DNA of 45,372 nucleotides from Fictibacillus sp. FJAT-27399. Lineage in GTDB: Bacteria; Bacillota; Bacilli; Bacillales; Fictibacillaceae. Below, piece by piece: positions 1 to 6,937 of the stretch. The first letter of the stretch is position 1; each line of letters starts with the position of its first letter. The translations under genes were made by a program, and so were the position numbers. The stretch spans positions 102,084 through 147,455 of the forward strand of contig NZ_LMVC01000004.1 of NCBI RefSeq assembly GCF_001510655.1. Direction: 5' to 3'. The notes beneath the pieces are model-generated. The model had not been told where the DNA came from, searched no databases, and saw only the letters and a program-made list of their open reading frames with translations.

Positions 1-109
1 CTAGCACCAAAAAGTAGGCGTTCACGCCGGTAAGGCTCACCGCACGCCCCGCGGAAAGCGAGCAGCCTGGAACGGAAATCAACAGCTTACAGACTTCTTG
101 GACAGCCCC
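1..109 (-). repeat. Dispersed TIR element, copy A (cut by window start)
   Basis: This is the terminal part of a repeat family found seven times in the window. It matches the right half of copy B (4666-4959) almost base for base and ends in the same 10-bp terminus, GGACAGCCCC, at 100-109. The core reads on the minus strand if the segment running GATTTCCGTTCCAGG is taken as forward. It sits just downstream of the minus-strand oxidoreductase gene. It holds no plausible gene. Confidence 0.85.
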
Positions 110-153
110 GTGTCTTCTTTATCGGACCTTGGCAGGGCGCTTCCGCATTCTTT

Positions 154-774
154 CTAATAAGCAATCCCCACACGGCTTTGGGAAAAGTCGTTGGAGGACA
201 GCTGCTTGTATACAAAGTCAGCCGTGTCTCCTGTGCTGATTTGTGTTCCGTCCATAGGGAGGTAATCCTTTTCCACCCGGTAGTTTCCTGTCTCTGGCCC
301 GTCAGGCAAATAGGTCGGACAAACGACCGTCCACTGAAGAGGTGATTGCTTCATGGCAAGGTAAGCGCGGTGATGTTCTTCAGCTGCCCTTGTCAGCCTC
401 CGTCTCGATTCGCTTGATTGATAGCGAAGTAATCCAGGCTCTGTACGGCTTTCAAGAATACCAGCCGTTCCGACCGTGATCAGCCGCTTGATTCCCCGGT
501 CCATCATCGCCTGTATAACAATTGGAATGGAATCCGTCAGCACGGTACCTCCATCCGTTCCTAACGCACTGATGACAGACTCGCAGCCTTCCATCGCTTT
601 TTCAAGGTCCGCGTTTACGGTGGCATCTCCCGTATGAATCGTTAGGTTCTCATGGTACACCGCGAGTTTTTCTGGATGTCTTGCGAGTACGTGCACTTTA
701 TGGCCATCGTTTAACGCCTTTTCCAAGACACCGCTGCCCACCCTTCCGGTAGATCCTAACAACAATAGTTTCAT
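154..774 (-). CDS. NAD(P)-binding oxidoreductase, atypical short-chain dehydrogenase / NmrA-like
   Basis: The 206-residue protein has an N-terminal Rossmann motif, GSTGRVGSG (residues 7-15), directly after the first beta strand, as in NAD(P)-binding YwnB/NmrA-like proteins. A second conserved segment, VISALGTDGG, lies near residue 67, and TVVCPTYLPDGP near residue 149 resembles the substrate-side loop of this family. The active-site YxxxK of classical dehydrogenases is not obvious, so it may be a redox sensor or a reductase with unknown substrate. It is cytoplasmic, with no signal or membrane segment. The start is the ATG at 774, with a purine-rich GGCGGGA upstream. It is transcribed divergently from the ykwC-like gene, with a 137-bp intergenic region. 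The substrate is unknown. Confidence 0.8.
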   Translation of the reverse strand: MKLLLLGSTGRVGSGVLEKALNDGHKVHVLARHPEKLAVYHENLTIHTGDATVNADLEKAMEGCESVISALGTDGGTVLTDSIPIVIQAMMDRGIKRLITVGTAGILESRTEPGLLRYQSSESRRRLTRAAEEHHRAYLAMKQSPLQWTVVCPTYLPDGPETGNYRVEKDYLPMDGTQISTGDTADFVYKQLSSNDFSQSRVGIAY

Positions 775-911
775 GGTTCATCCCGCCTTCGTTTTCATAT
801 CTAAATCTACCTTACCTGATAGAGAACCTCCACAGCAAAAATAAAATCATTAGTATGTTACTTTTGATTTCTCTATAATGAGAAACAAAGATAAAGAAGG
901 AGGACACAATC

Positions 912-1784
912 ATGAGTGAAAAGAAGTCAATTGGATTTATTGGAACCGGCGTAATGGGAAAAAGCATGGCTGCTCATCTATTAAAAGCAGGGCATTCCGT
1001 ACATATTTATACGAGAACACGAGAGAAGGCAGAAGAGCTGCTGAGTCAAGGGGCTGAATGGAAGAGCACGGTTGCTGAAGTGGCACAGGCTTCACAAGTG
1101 GTGGTCACGATGGTCGGCTATCCGTCGGATGTGGAAGAGGTCTATTTTGGAGAAAACGGTATCCTGGAAAATGCAGCAAAAGGTTCGTATGTGATGGATA
1201 TGACGACCTCGAGCCCGCGGCTGGCTGAAAAAATTTCCAGTACAGCAAAAGAGCTTGGACTTCATGCACTTGATGCACCAGTATCTGGCGGAGACGTGGG
1301 AGCGCGTGAAGCAAGGCTGTCCATTATGGCCGGTGGAGAGAAGGAAGACTTCGAAGCTGTTCTTCCCATTCTGCAGCTGATGGGCCAAAACATTGTCTAT
1401 CAAGGAAAAGCCGGGGCCGGACAGCATACTAAAATGTGCAATCAGATCGCGATCGCTTCAGGTATGATCGGTGTGTGCGAAGCGATTATTTACGCTGAAA
1501 AAGCCGGACTGGATCCGTCTACTGTATTGAAAAGCATTGAATCAGGTGCAGCGGGCAGCTGGTCGCTTTCAAATTTGGCGCCGCGCATCATCAAAGGAAA
1601 CTTTGAACCAGGCTTCTATGTGAAGCATTTTATAAAAGATATGAAGATTGCCCTCGAATCAGCGGAGGAAATGGGCCTTTTGACTCCAGGGTTGAAGCTG
1701 GCTAAAGATTTATACGAGGAACTTGCTGAGATGGGCGAGGAAAACAGCGGCACTCACGCGCTTTACAAACGATTGAAGCAATAA
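912..1784 (+). CDS. ykwC: Beta-hydroxyacid dehydrogenase, 3-hydroxyisobutyrate dehydrogenase family (YkwC-like)
   Basis: The 290-residue cytoplasmic enzyme has the full family layout. The dinucleotide-binding motif GFIGTGVMGKSMA is at residues 8-20. The substrate-binding signature DAPVSGGDVGA is near residue 121, and the catalytic Lys lies in GAGQHTKMCNQ near residue 170. The family oxidises 3-hydroxyacids, or reduces the semialdehydes, using NAD(P). The exact substrate of YkwC is not established. Length and sequence fit B. subtilis YkwC closely. The start ATG at 912 follows AAGAAGGAGGAC. A TATAAT box lies at 874-879. The gene for a small oxidase-like membrane protein follows in the same direction 65 bp downstream. 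Confidence 0.85.
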   Translation: MSEKKSIGFIGTGVMGKSMAAHLLKAGHSVHIYTRTREKAEELLSQGAEWKSTVAEVAQASQVVVTMVGYPSDVEEVYFGENGILENAAKGSYVMDMTTSSPRLAEKISSTAKELGLHALDAPVSGGDVGAREARLSIMAGGEKEDFEAVLPILQLMGQNIVYQGKAGAGQHTKMCNQIAIASGMIGVCEAIIYAEKAGLDPSTVLKSIESGAAGSWSLSNLAPRIIKGNFEPGFYVKHFIKDMKIALESAEEMGLLTPGLKLAKDLYEELAEMGEENSGTHALYKRLKQ

Positions 1785-1849
1785 TTTTCAAGGAAGAATG
1801 TCATGACTATTTTCCTGGGTACATACTCTTTTAGTAAGGGAGGTGTGCA

Positions 1850-2215
1850 ATGGGAATACGATTAATTAAGATTTCTGCACTGTATTTTGTACTGGGAGTC
1901 GGACTGGGGATGTTTATGTCGATCTCCCACGGTTTTCAACTGAAGAGTGTGCATGCTCACGTTAACCTGCTTGGCTGGACTGCGCTCACACTCGCCGGCA
2001 TCATCTATCATTTGTTTCCTGAAGCCGCTGCAAGCAGGCTTGGGAAGATTCATTTTTGGCTGCATAACATCGGCTTGCCGGTCATGCTGCTGTCGCTGTC
2101 CTTTTATGTGTACGGCCATGAACAGGCAGAGACGTTTATCGCGATCGGCGCGACCATCACTGCATTGGGTATCGTGCTGTTTGCGGTAAACATCTGGAGA
2201 AACGTGAAAGCTTAG
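1850..2215 (+). CDS. Small four-helix membrane protein related to heme-copper oxidase subunit I
   Basis: The 121-residue protein has four predicted membrane helices (about residues 6-24, 38-56, 68-86 and 95-113). Histidines sit at helix ends in patterns like those of cytochrome oxidase subunit I: HAHVNLLGW near residue 35, IYHLFPE near residue 52 and HFWLHNIGLP near residue 68. Proteins of this size are often labelled cytochrome-c oxidase in Bacillaceae, but a full subunit I has 12 helices, so this alone cannot be a terminal oxidase. It may bind heme or be an assembly or sensing relative; that is inference. The start ATG at 1850 follows AAGGGAGGTG. A strong terminator follows the stop directly. 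Confidence 0.75.
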   Translation: MGIRLIKISALYFVLGVGLGMFMSISHGFQLKSVHAHVNLLGWTALTLAGIIYHLFPEAAASRLGKIHFWLHNIGLPVMLLSLSFYVYGHEQAETFIAIGATITALGIVLFAVNIWRNVKA

Positions 2216-2245
2216 ACGCCTGGGGGCTGCCCCGGGCGTTTTTTT
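2216..2245 (+). terminator. Rho-independent terminator
   Basis: A GC-rich hairpin with ACGCC (2216-2220) pairing GGCGT (2235-2239) and inner GGGC/GCCC pairs is followed by a run of T. It begins one base after the oxidase-like gene's stop codon. Confidence 0.85.
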
Positions 2246-2319
2246 AAGCTGGGGTTGGCGGTTTACAGGAAAAAAATATGATATGATACGGAAAGCAACA
2301 TCAAAAAGGATGTGTTATC

Positions 2320-2694
2320 ATGCAGCGTTTAGTGTACGAAAACTCATGGGATAAAGCGGTCGCCGATCAGGATCGGGAAACGATAGAAAAAGTCTTTAGA
2401 GAAACATCCATCCCTGCAAGACAGGAGATTTCTTTTTCCATGATCCGAACGGCTTTGAATTATAAAGGAGAGCTGCTCGTTACCGGTGTTCTTCATAATT
2501 TTAAACAAGATAGATTTACTGTTGAAAAAAAACAACTTACCTATAAAGAGGAGGGAAGGACCATTGCAGAATCGGTCTTTACCATCCCGCAAATCGTGCT
2601 GGAAGCTGAAACCAGCATGCCCTGGACCTTCATTTTTCCGGTGGAAAGCATAATAAACAAACCGATTCTGGCTGGCGGCCAGCTGTTTTTTTAA
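2320..2694 (+). CDS. SLAP domain-containing protein
   Basis: The 124-residue soluble protein resembles the SLAP domain found in proteins linked to S-layer assembly and the accessory Sec system of Bacillaceae. Its diagnostic parts are the N-terminal LVYENSWDKAV, the central NYKGELLVTGVLHN and the near C-terminal SMPWTFIFP. No signal peptide is seen, so it probably stays in the cytoplasm. No accessory secA2 or S-layer genes lie in the window, so its role here is open. The start ATG at 2320 follows AAAAGGA. A possible promoter is TTGGCG (2255-2260), 16 bp, TATGAT (2277-2282). The last eight codons form a terminator hairpin. Confidence 0.7.
   Translation: MQRLVYENSWDKAVADQDRETIEKVFRETSIPARQEISFSMIRTALNYKGELLVTGVLHNFKQDRFTVEKKQLTYKEEGRTIAESVFTIPQIVLEAETSMPWTFIFPVESIINKPILAGGQLFF
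2671..2692 (+). terminator. Terminator embedded in the 3' end of the SLAP gene
   Basis: GCTGG (2671-2675) pairs with CCAGC (2679-2683) and is followed by TG and seven T. The stop codon TAA lies at the end of the T run, so the terminator is coding sequence. Confidence 0.6.
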
Positions 2695-2970
2695 TCTAGG
2701 CTTTTTTAAAGCATAATGTTGATTTTCTATCATAAGGGGCCTCGCATACTGATGCTTAAAACAAGCGTAGAAAAACCCGGGAATGCGTGTGTTCCATGAT
2801 AAATAGACATTTCGCTAAAAAAGAAGATTTCAGGTTGAATTGAGAAAGTTTTTGAGTAAAAAGGCTTTAATAGGGTGTCAAGCAGTGAGTTTTCCAGCTT
2901 TCTGCCGTTTCATCAGCCCTTTTTGGCCGCCGGATGGAGCTTATTTTCTCTGTAGATGTACTCAGAGGGA
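2695..2970. other. Intergenic stretch without a recognisable gene
   Basis: Between the SLAP gene and the TATCGAAAA array I find no reading frame with a ribosome site, no hairpin followed by T, and no known RNA motif. The short open frames here have atypical composition. Confidence 0.5.
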
Positions 2971-2976
2971 TTTTAT

Positions 2977-3100
2977 TATCGAAAACGCCGATATATTATC
3001 GAAAATCTTTTTTTTATTATTGAAAATACCAATTTATTATTGAAAAGCAGTCTTTTTTTATCGAACGGTTTATACTCGACACCAATCGACCGGATTCGAC
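2977..3100. repeat. Short-period array of TATCGAAAA / TATTGAAAA words, then TCGAC words
   Basis: The word TAT(C/T)GAAAA, or its shortened form TATCGAA, begins at 2977, 2997, 3018, 3038 and 3059, a spacing of 20, 21, 20 and 21 bp. It is followed by TCGAC at 3076, 3086 and 3096, spaced exactly 10 bp. The bases between the words are not conserved. The block lies just beyond the yajQ terminator. Its last part (3061-3110) is clearly homologous to 5030-5075. No protein is supported. Confidence 0.7.
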
Positions 3101-3145
3101 GCATTCATTTCAGGGATTATCCGCGAAACCACCCCAACCCCAAAC

Positions 3146-3179
3146 AAAAACGCCTGCCCCGGATCATCGGGACAGGCGC
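3146..3179 (-). terminator. Terminator of yajQ
   Basis: Read on the minus strand, GCGCCTG and CCCG pair with CGGGG and CAGGCG around a short ATGAT loop, followed by TTTTTG. It ends the minus-strand yajQ transcript. Confidence 0.8.
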
Positions 3180-3199
3180 ATGCTTTTATCTCTCAACTT

Positions 3200-3697
3200 T
3201 TATCGGTAATTGATAAATTGTACTTCAATCGGCAAGTCGGCCTGGCGGATGGCAGCGATAATCTGCTGAAGATCATCACGGTTTTTGCCGGACACGCGAA
3301 CTTGATCATCCTGCACCTGGCTTTTCACTTTCACGCCTGAATTTTTAATGATGGTGTTGATTTTTTTTGCGTTTTCTTTGTCGATGCCCTGGACGAGCTT
3401 GGCACGCTGGCGAACTGTACCGCCTGATGCCTGCTCAATTTTAGAATAATCCAGGTTTTTAATCGGGACATCCCGTTTAATCAATTTGCTGATCAAGACG
3501 TCCTTCAGCTGCTCCATTTTGTATTCATCATCAGAGATCAGCGTAAGCTCCTCATTGCCTTTATCCAATGAAATGTCACTTTTGCTGCCTTTAAAGTCAT
3601 AGCGGTTTTTAATTTCCTTCATGGCGATATTGATCGCGTTATCCACTTCTGACAAATCTACCTTAGAAACGATGTCAAATGAGCTTTCTTTACTCAT
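3200..3697 (-). CDS. yajQ: YajQ family cyclic-di-GMP / nucleotide-binding protein
   Basis: The 165-residue protein matches the YajQ (UPF0234; YitK in B. subtilis) family from end to end. It starts with [17 protein letters not shown] and has the internal [10 protein letters not shown] signature near residue 31. Towards the C-terminus it has [20 protein letters not shown], close to the end of the second ferredoxin-like domain. The family binds nucleotides; some members bind cyclic-di-GMP and act with transcription factors. The role in Bacillus is not established. It is cytoplasmic. The start ATG at 3697 follows AAAGGAGGCTG. The gene is monocistronic, with its own terminator, and divergent from the hydrolase gene. 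Confidence 0.92.
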   Translation of the reverse strand: MSKESSFDIVSKVDLSEVDNAINIAMKEIKNRYDFKGSKSDISLDKGNEELTLISDDEYKMEQLKDVLISKLIKRDVPIKNLDYSKIEQASGGTVRQRAKLVQGIDKENAKKINTIIKNSGVKVKSQVQDDQVRVSGKNRDDLQQIIAAIRQADLPIEVQFINYR

Positions 3698-3809
3698 TTT
3701 TTCAGCCTCCTTTATGTATCTATCACTCTATTATACTAACATTATATCGCTGTTTTCAGTTTTGACAAAACTCTGTAAAATTATAACGGGCCAACTGCGG
3801 CAATGCCTG

Positions 3810-3818
3810 TGCTACAAT
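3810..3818 (+). promoter_or_regulatory. Extended -10 promoter element for the hydrolase
   Basis: TG-C-TACAAT at 3810-3818 is an extended -10 box 45 bp before the chosen TTG start. No good -35 box is visible. A TTGACA at 3762-3767 is too far away for this box but could serve another start. Confidence 0.45.
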
Positions 3819-3863
3819 GAGCTTAACTTAAAACAGCAGCCACAACCTATGGAGGAATATCGC

Positions 3864-4661
3864 TTGCTTCATTATAAAACGTATGAAAAGGGCAGCGGCT
3901 ATGAATGGGTAATCTTCGTTCATGGTGCCGGCGGAAGCTCTTCTATCTGGTATAAACAAATCCGGGAATTCAAGCAGGAATTCAACGTTCTTCTAGTCGA
4001 CTTAAGAGGGCACGGACGCTCCAAGTCCGACCGCTTTCTTCTTCGCAACTATTCGTTTGAGGATATCAGTAAGGATGTACTTGAAGTGATGGATCATCTG
4101 GACATTCCGTGCGCTCATTTTGTGGGAATATCGCTCGGAACGATCCTGATCCAGACGATCGCCGAGATGGCGCCTTGCCGTGTCCGTTCGATGACGCTCG
4201 GCGGGGCAGTGATGAGACTTAATTTCCGCTCCCGCCTTCTGATCACATTGGGGAATGCTGTCAAAGCCTTTATCCCCTTCATGTGGCTGTATGGGCTCTT
4301 TGCATGGGTGATCATGCCGAACAAGCGGCATGAAACGTCAAGGTCTCTATTCATCCGGGAAGCGAAAAAATTGTGCCAAAAGGAATTCAAACGGTGGTTT
4401 CAGCTGACACAGAGGGTGAACCCCTTCCTGCGGACGATGAGGGAAAGGGAGCTGCCCATTCCTACCCTTTATATCATGGGGGAGGAAGACTATATGTTTC
4501 TGCCAGCCATTCGGGCATTCATCGGACAGAAAAAGTACTCAAGCCTTGTGGCCATAAAGGATTGCGGCCACGTTTGCAACGTCGATCAGCCTGATATTTT
4601 TAATCAAACAGCAATAACGTTTATAAAAAAGCATCTGACCATCAGTTCTTCAGTGTCATAA
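3864..4661 (+). CDS. Alpha/beta-fold hydrolase
   Basis: The 265-residue protein has the classic alpha/beta hydrolase order. The oxyanion-hole motif is VIFVHGAGGSSS near residue 16. The strand DLRGHGRS is near residue 44. The nucleophile elbow GISLG (Ser) is near residue 88. The acid is Asp in MGEEDYMF, and the catalytic His is in DCGHVCN near residue 239. The substrate cannot be told; esterases, lipases and C-C hydrolases share this fold. I choose the TTG at 3864 because GGAGG (3851-3855) lies 8 bases before it. The longer open frame from 3621 overlaps the divergent yajQ gene and lacks a ribosome site. A hairpin formed by repeat copy B follows the stop by 4 bases. Confidence 0.8.
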   Translation: MLHYKTYEKGSGYEWVIFVHGAGGSSSIWYKQIREFKQEFNVLLVDLRGHGRSKSDRFLLRNYSFEDISKDVLEVMDHLDIPCAHFVGISLGTILIQTIAEMAPCRVRSMTLGGAVMRLNFRSRLLITLGNAVKAFIPFMWLYGLFAWVIMPNKRHETSRSLFIREAKKLCQKEFKRWFQLTQRVNPFLRTMRERELPIPTLYIMGEEDYMFLPAIRAFIGQKKYSSLVAIKDCGHVCNVDQPDIFNQTAITFIKKHLTISSSVS

Positions 4662-4665
4662 GAAA

Positions 4666-4712
4666 GGGGCTGTCCAGAAAGTCGAAAATTGACCTTCAGG
4701 CAGCCCTTTTTT
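4666..4712 (+). terminator. Terminator formed by the left end of copy B
   Basis: GGGCTG (4667-4672) pairs with CAGCCC, and AA-GTC pairs with GAC-TT further in. Six T follow. It lies 4 bases after the hydrolase stop, so the element seems to act as that gene's terminator. Confidence 0.7.
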
Positions 4713-4959
4713 GGCTTGAAAAATCTTCAATGAAAAGTTAATTGAAGTGGAAGATGCGAGACTCCTCGAAAATGAACTTCACATTTTCTTCGTGCGATAA
4801 AAAGCTGCCGGAGCCTTCCTTGTCCTGCGGGACTAGCGTGACAGGTGAGACTTGCACCAAAAAGTAGGCGTTCACGCCGGTAAGGCTCACCGCACGCCCC
4901 GCGGAAAGCGAGCAGCCTGGAACGGAAATCAACAGCTTACAGACTTCTTGGACAGCCCC
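4666..4959 (-). repeat. Dispersed TIR element, copy B (complete, 294 bp)
   Basis: This is the clearest full copy. It begins GGGGCTGTCC (4666-4675) and ends GGACAGCCCC (4950-4959), a perfect 10-bp terminal inverted repeat that extends imperfectly to about 18 bp. Inside are small palindromes such as GGCGTTCACGCC and a conserved block that includes TTCACATTTTCTTCGTGCGA. No transposase or credible gene is present. It occupies the convergent gap between the hydrolase and the YflT-like gene. Because its ends are complementary, a transcript through it could fold over its full length. Confidence 0.85.
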
Positions 4960-5007
4960 TTTTTGCAAATAATGAGCCAATCATATGGAAGTACTGAAAA
5001 ATCAGGT

Positions 5008-5075
5008 TCGAAAATTTTTATGTTCAATCGGTTTATACTCGACATTAAATGACACGATTCGACGCATTCGTTTCC
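5008..5075. repeat. Second copy of the TCGAC-word repeat
   Basis: The segment with CGGTTTATACTCGACA and GATTCGACGCATTCGTTT is homologous to 3068-3116. The two TCGAC words lie 20 bp apart (5039 and 5059). Like the first copy, it lies just beyond the terminator of a minus-strand gene. Confidence 0.6.
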
Positions 5076-5098
5076 AATCTCCGCCGCAAGGAATGCAA

Positions 5099-5142
5099 AA
5101 AAAGGGACAGGCTTCACGACGAGTGAGCCCTGTCCCTTTTCC
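5099..5142. terminator. Bidirectional terminator, YflT-like gene
   Basis: GGGACAGG (5104-5111) and CAC pair with GTG and CCTGTCCC (5129-5136). There is an A run on the left and a T run on the right, so it can work in both directions. It ends the minus-strand stress gene. Confidence 0.85.
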
Positions 5143-5154
5143 TATATTTTAACT

Positions 5155-5508
5155 TTACAACCAAGTGTCTAGGTCGTTATCGCCTTTAACAAGTACAAGG
5201 ACTTTACCTTCATCGAGTTTTCTTTCGTACTGCTCCGCTTCAATGGGACTTAACCCGACTTCTTCAAGTTTATTGCGGAGTTCATCACCGCGTTTTTGGA
5301 AGAGATTTTTAATGGCAGTTCCTAGTCCTTCTTCTGGCGTCCCAATGGTGTTGGCATCTGCTGCATCTGCGATGTAACGCGTGTCGTCTCTTTCGTGTGC
5401 GAGGACGTAGATGTCATCGTGGTCAATTCCCCGTGTTTCAAGCTCGTTGACCGCAGAAATTACTTCTTGTTCCGTAGAAAATTCTCGTACTAATGGTTTA
5501 ACAGCCAT
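5155..5508 (-). CDS. General stress protein 17M-like / YflT-domain protein
   Basis: The 117-residue cytoplasmic protein fits the heat- and general-stress-induced YflT family. It starts MAVKPLVREFSTEQEVISAV and then has the short GIDHDDIYVLAHERDDTR segment. The C-terminal half is predicted helical, and the protein ends with GKVLVLVKGD. Its biochemical role is unknown. The start ATG at 5508 follows GAGGGAGGAAT. A longer open frame to 5733 runs through the promoter and is not used. A candidate sigma-B promoter (5548-5573) and a divergent sigma-B-like gene support a stress role. Confidence 0.8.
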   Translation of the reverse strand: MAVKPLVREFSTEQEVISAVNELETRGIDHDDIYVLAHERDDTRYIADAADANTIGTPEEGLGTAIKNLFQKRGDELRNKLEEVGLSPIEAEQYERKLDEGKVLVLVKGDNDLDTWL

Positions 5509-5547
5509 GATCAAATTCCTCCCTCTCGAATTGAATACACTTGTTAT

Positions 5548-5573
5548 GTACACGCTTTTTGTATTTTGTAAAC
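5548..5573 (-). promoter_or_regulatory. Candidate sigma-B promoter of the YflT-like gene
   Basis: On the minus strand, GTTTAC (5568-5573), 14 bp and GTGTAC (5548-5553) resemble the sigma-B consensus GTTTAA-N12-15-GGGWAW. The -35 is good and the -10 only moderate. Confidence 0.45.
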
Positions 5574-5593
5574 ATGGAAAAATGAACCTGAGC

Positions 5594-5619
5594 GTTTTAT
5601 ACCGATTACTTTTGGGGAA
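5594..5619 (+). promoter_or_regulatory. Candidate sigma-B promoter of the Lmo0937-like gene
   Basis: GTTTTA (5594-5599), 14 bp and GGGGAA (5614-5619) fit the sigma-B consensus well. It lies 38 bp before the start codon and 21 bp from the divergent sigma-B-like promoter. Confidence 0.6.
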
Positions 5620-5656
5620 AATAAAGCGTAATGAAAAAAGAAAGGAAGATACCCAA

Positions 5657-5803
5657 ATGATCTGGACAATTATCGGTATATTAATCGTACTATGGCTATT
5701 GGGGCTTATTTTTAAGATTGCTGGCGGTATCATTCATATTCTTCTGATTGTAGCCATTGTCATTCTTGTCTTTAAGCTAATTAAAGGAAGGCGCTCATCG
5801 TGA
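5657..5803 (+). CDS. Lmo0937-family small membrane protein
   Basis: The 48-residue protein is almost all hydrophobic, with two membrane helices (about residues 2-19 and 22-41) and a basic tail, KLIKGRRSS. The opening MIWTIIGILIVLWLLGLIFK is typical of the Lmo0937 family, short stress-linked membrane proteins of unknown role in Bacillales. The start ATG at 5657 follows AAAGGAAG. The longer open frame from 5411 overlaps the divergent stress gene and is rejected. A strong terminator follows. Confidence 0.8.
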   Translation: MIWTIIGILIVLWLLGLIFKIAGGIIHILLIVAIVILVFKLIKGRRSS

Positions 5804-5810
5804 AAAAAGA

Positions 5811-5843
5811 GGATGCTTCATTTTTGAAGCATCCCCTTTTTTT
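5811..5843 (+). terminator. Terminator of the Lmo0937-like gene
   Basis: GGATGCTTC (5811-5819) pairs with GAAGCATCC, with a T-rich loop, followed by a long T run. Confidence 0.9.
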
Positions 5844-5994
5844 ATGAAGCATTTCCAAATATTTTTAAAAGCCGGTATCATTTGGCACGCTTCAATAGGA
5901 GCAATTTTATCTGAAAGGCATTTATAACCCGGTAAAGGAGTCATTTCCTCCGAATAGCTTGTAAGTAAAAGCAAACCGTTTGGAGGGATTGATT

Positions 5995-6699
5995 TTGAAA
6001 ATATTTCTTAAGATGTTAGGACCGTTAATGCTGCTTAATTTGGTAATCATGGCGTTTCCTTTTGGTGAAAACAAAGTACAAGCAGAAGTGCAGCAAACCG
6101 AACAAAAGAAAGTGTATTTAACATTTGATGACGGGCCCACGGAAACGACCGGCCAGCTCATTAAGGTCTTAAATGACTATCACGCTTCGGCGACTTTTTT
6201 TATGCTTTCTCCGCATATGAAGCAATATCCGATGGAAACCGTGCAATTGGCTTATAGCCAAAATGCGGTCGGATGCCATGGCGTGACTCATGACAAGGAG
6301 GCGTTCTACCACAGTTCTTCAACTGTTACGGGGGAAATGAAGACATGCCGTCAAACACTGGAAAACATCAGTGGTGAACGATCCAATCTTGTTCGTGTTC
6401 CCTATGGAAGTGTACCGGATATGAAGCAGGCATACATAGAGGCGTTAAAACGTGATGGATTTATCATGTGGGATTGGAATGTGGACAGCGTTGACTGGGG
6501 AAGCCAGGATGACAGCTGGATCACTAAAACGATGCAGCAAGTGGAAAAAGTCGAAAAAAATCAGCAAGACCCAGTAATTGTGATGCATGATAAAGCAAAG
6601 ACCGCCCGTGAGCTGCCGGCACTTCTTCACGCCCTGCAAAAAGAAGGCTATGAGTTTTTACCTATTAATGAAAATCAAAAACCTGTCGTATTCCAATAA
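5995..6699 (+). CDS. Secreted polysaccharide deacetylase (NodB domain)
   Basis: The 234-residue protein carries an N-terminal membrane or signal segment (about residues 5-22, ending near VQAE). A NodB-type carbohydrate esterase 4 domain follows. Motifs are in family order: TFDDGP (motif 1, metal Asp), HGVTHD (motif 2, metal His pair), RVPYGS (motif 3), DWNVDSVDW (motif 4) and VMHD (motif 5, catalytic His). The family removes acetyl groups from peptidoglycan, chitin oligomers or exopolysaccharide outside the cell. The substrate is not decided; peptidoglycan is the likeliest guess. The TTG start at 5995 is chosen because GGAGGG (5982-5987) lies 7 bases upstream. It is monocistronic, with its own terminator. 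Confidence 0.88.
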   Translation: MKIFLKMLGPLMLLNLVIMAFPFGENKVQAEVQQTEQKKVYLTFDDGPTETTGQLIKVLNDYHASATFFMLSPHMKQYPMETVQLAYSQNAVGCHGVTHDKEAFYHSSSTVTGEMKTCRQTLENISGERSNLVRVPYGSVPDMKQAYIEALKRDGFIMWDWNVDSVDWGSQDDSWITKTMQQVEKVEKNQQDPVIVMHDKAKTARELPALLHALQKEGYEFLPINENQKPVVFQ

Positions 6700-6707
6700 A
6701 AAAACCC

Positions 6708-6737
6708 GCTGCCGGACAACATCCGGCAGCTTTTTTT
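6708..6737 (+). terminator. Terminator of the polysaccharide deacetylase
   Basis: GCTGCCGGA (6708-6716) pairs with TCCGGCAGC (6722-6730), followed by seven T. Confidence 0.92.
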
Positions 6738-6840
6738 CGTTCTTTTTCCATGTTTAAAAGCTGAATGAAAAAGTGTTTTATAGACTTAAAGAATCAAATA
6801 TAATAGGTCTTTTTTAGCGATTTTCCATGAATTTAATAAA

Positions 6841-6857
6841 TTTACCTTTATTTTACG
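6841..6857 (+). promoter_or_regulatory. Possible PhoP half-boxes upstream of the nucleotidase gene
   Basis: TTTACC (6841) and TTTACG (6852) are direct repeats 11 bp apart, the spacing of PhoP boxes. Only two of the usual four repeats are visible. A TATAAT box lies at 6889-6894. This is a weak call. Confidence 0.25.
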
Positions 6858-6937
6858 AATAAAGGCTTTTATTTTTATTTTCAAAATATATAATTAGATT
6901 GGCAATAAAATAACTGAATGATTTTAGGGGGATACGT

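Noticed and set aside
3621-3863. Long N-terminal extension of the alpha/beta hydrolase
   Set aside because: It overlaps the divergent yajQ start and has no ribosome site; the TTG at 3864 has GGAGG at ideal spacing.
5509-5733. N-terminal extension of the YflT-like protein
   Set aside because: The extension crosses both promoter regions, while the start at 5508 has a strong ribosome site and the family's N-terminus.
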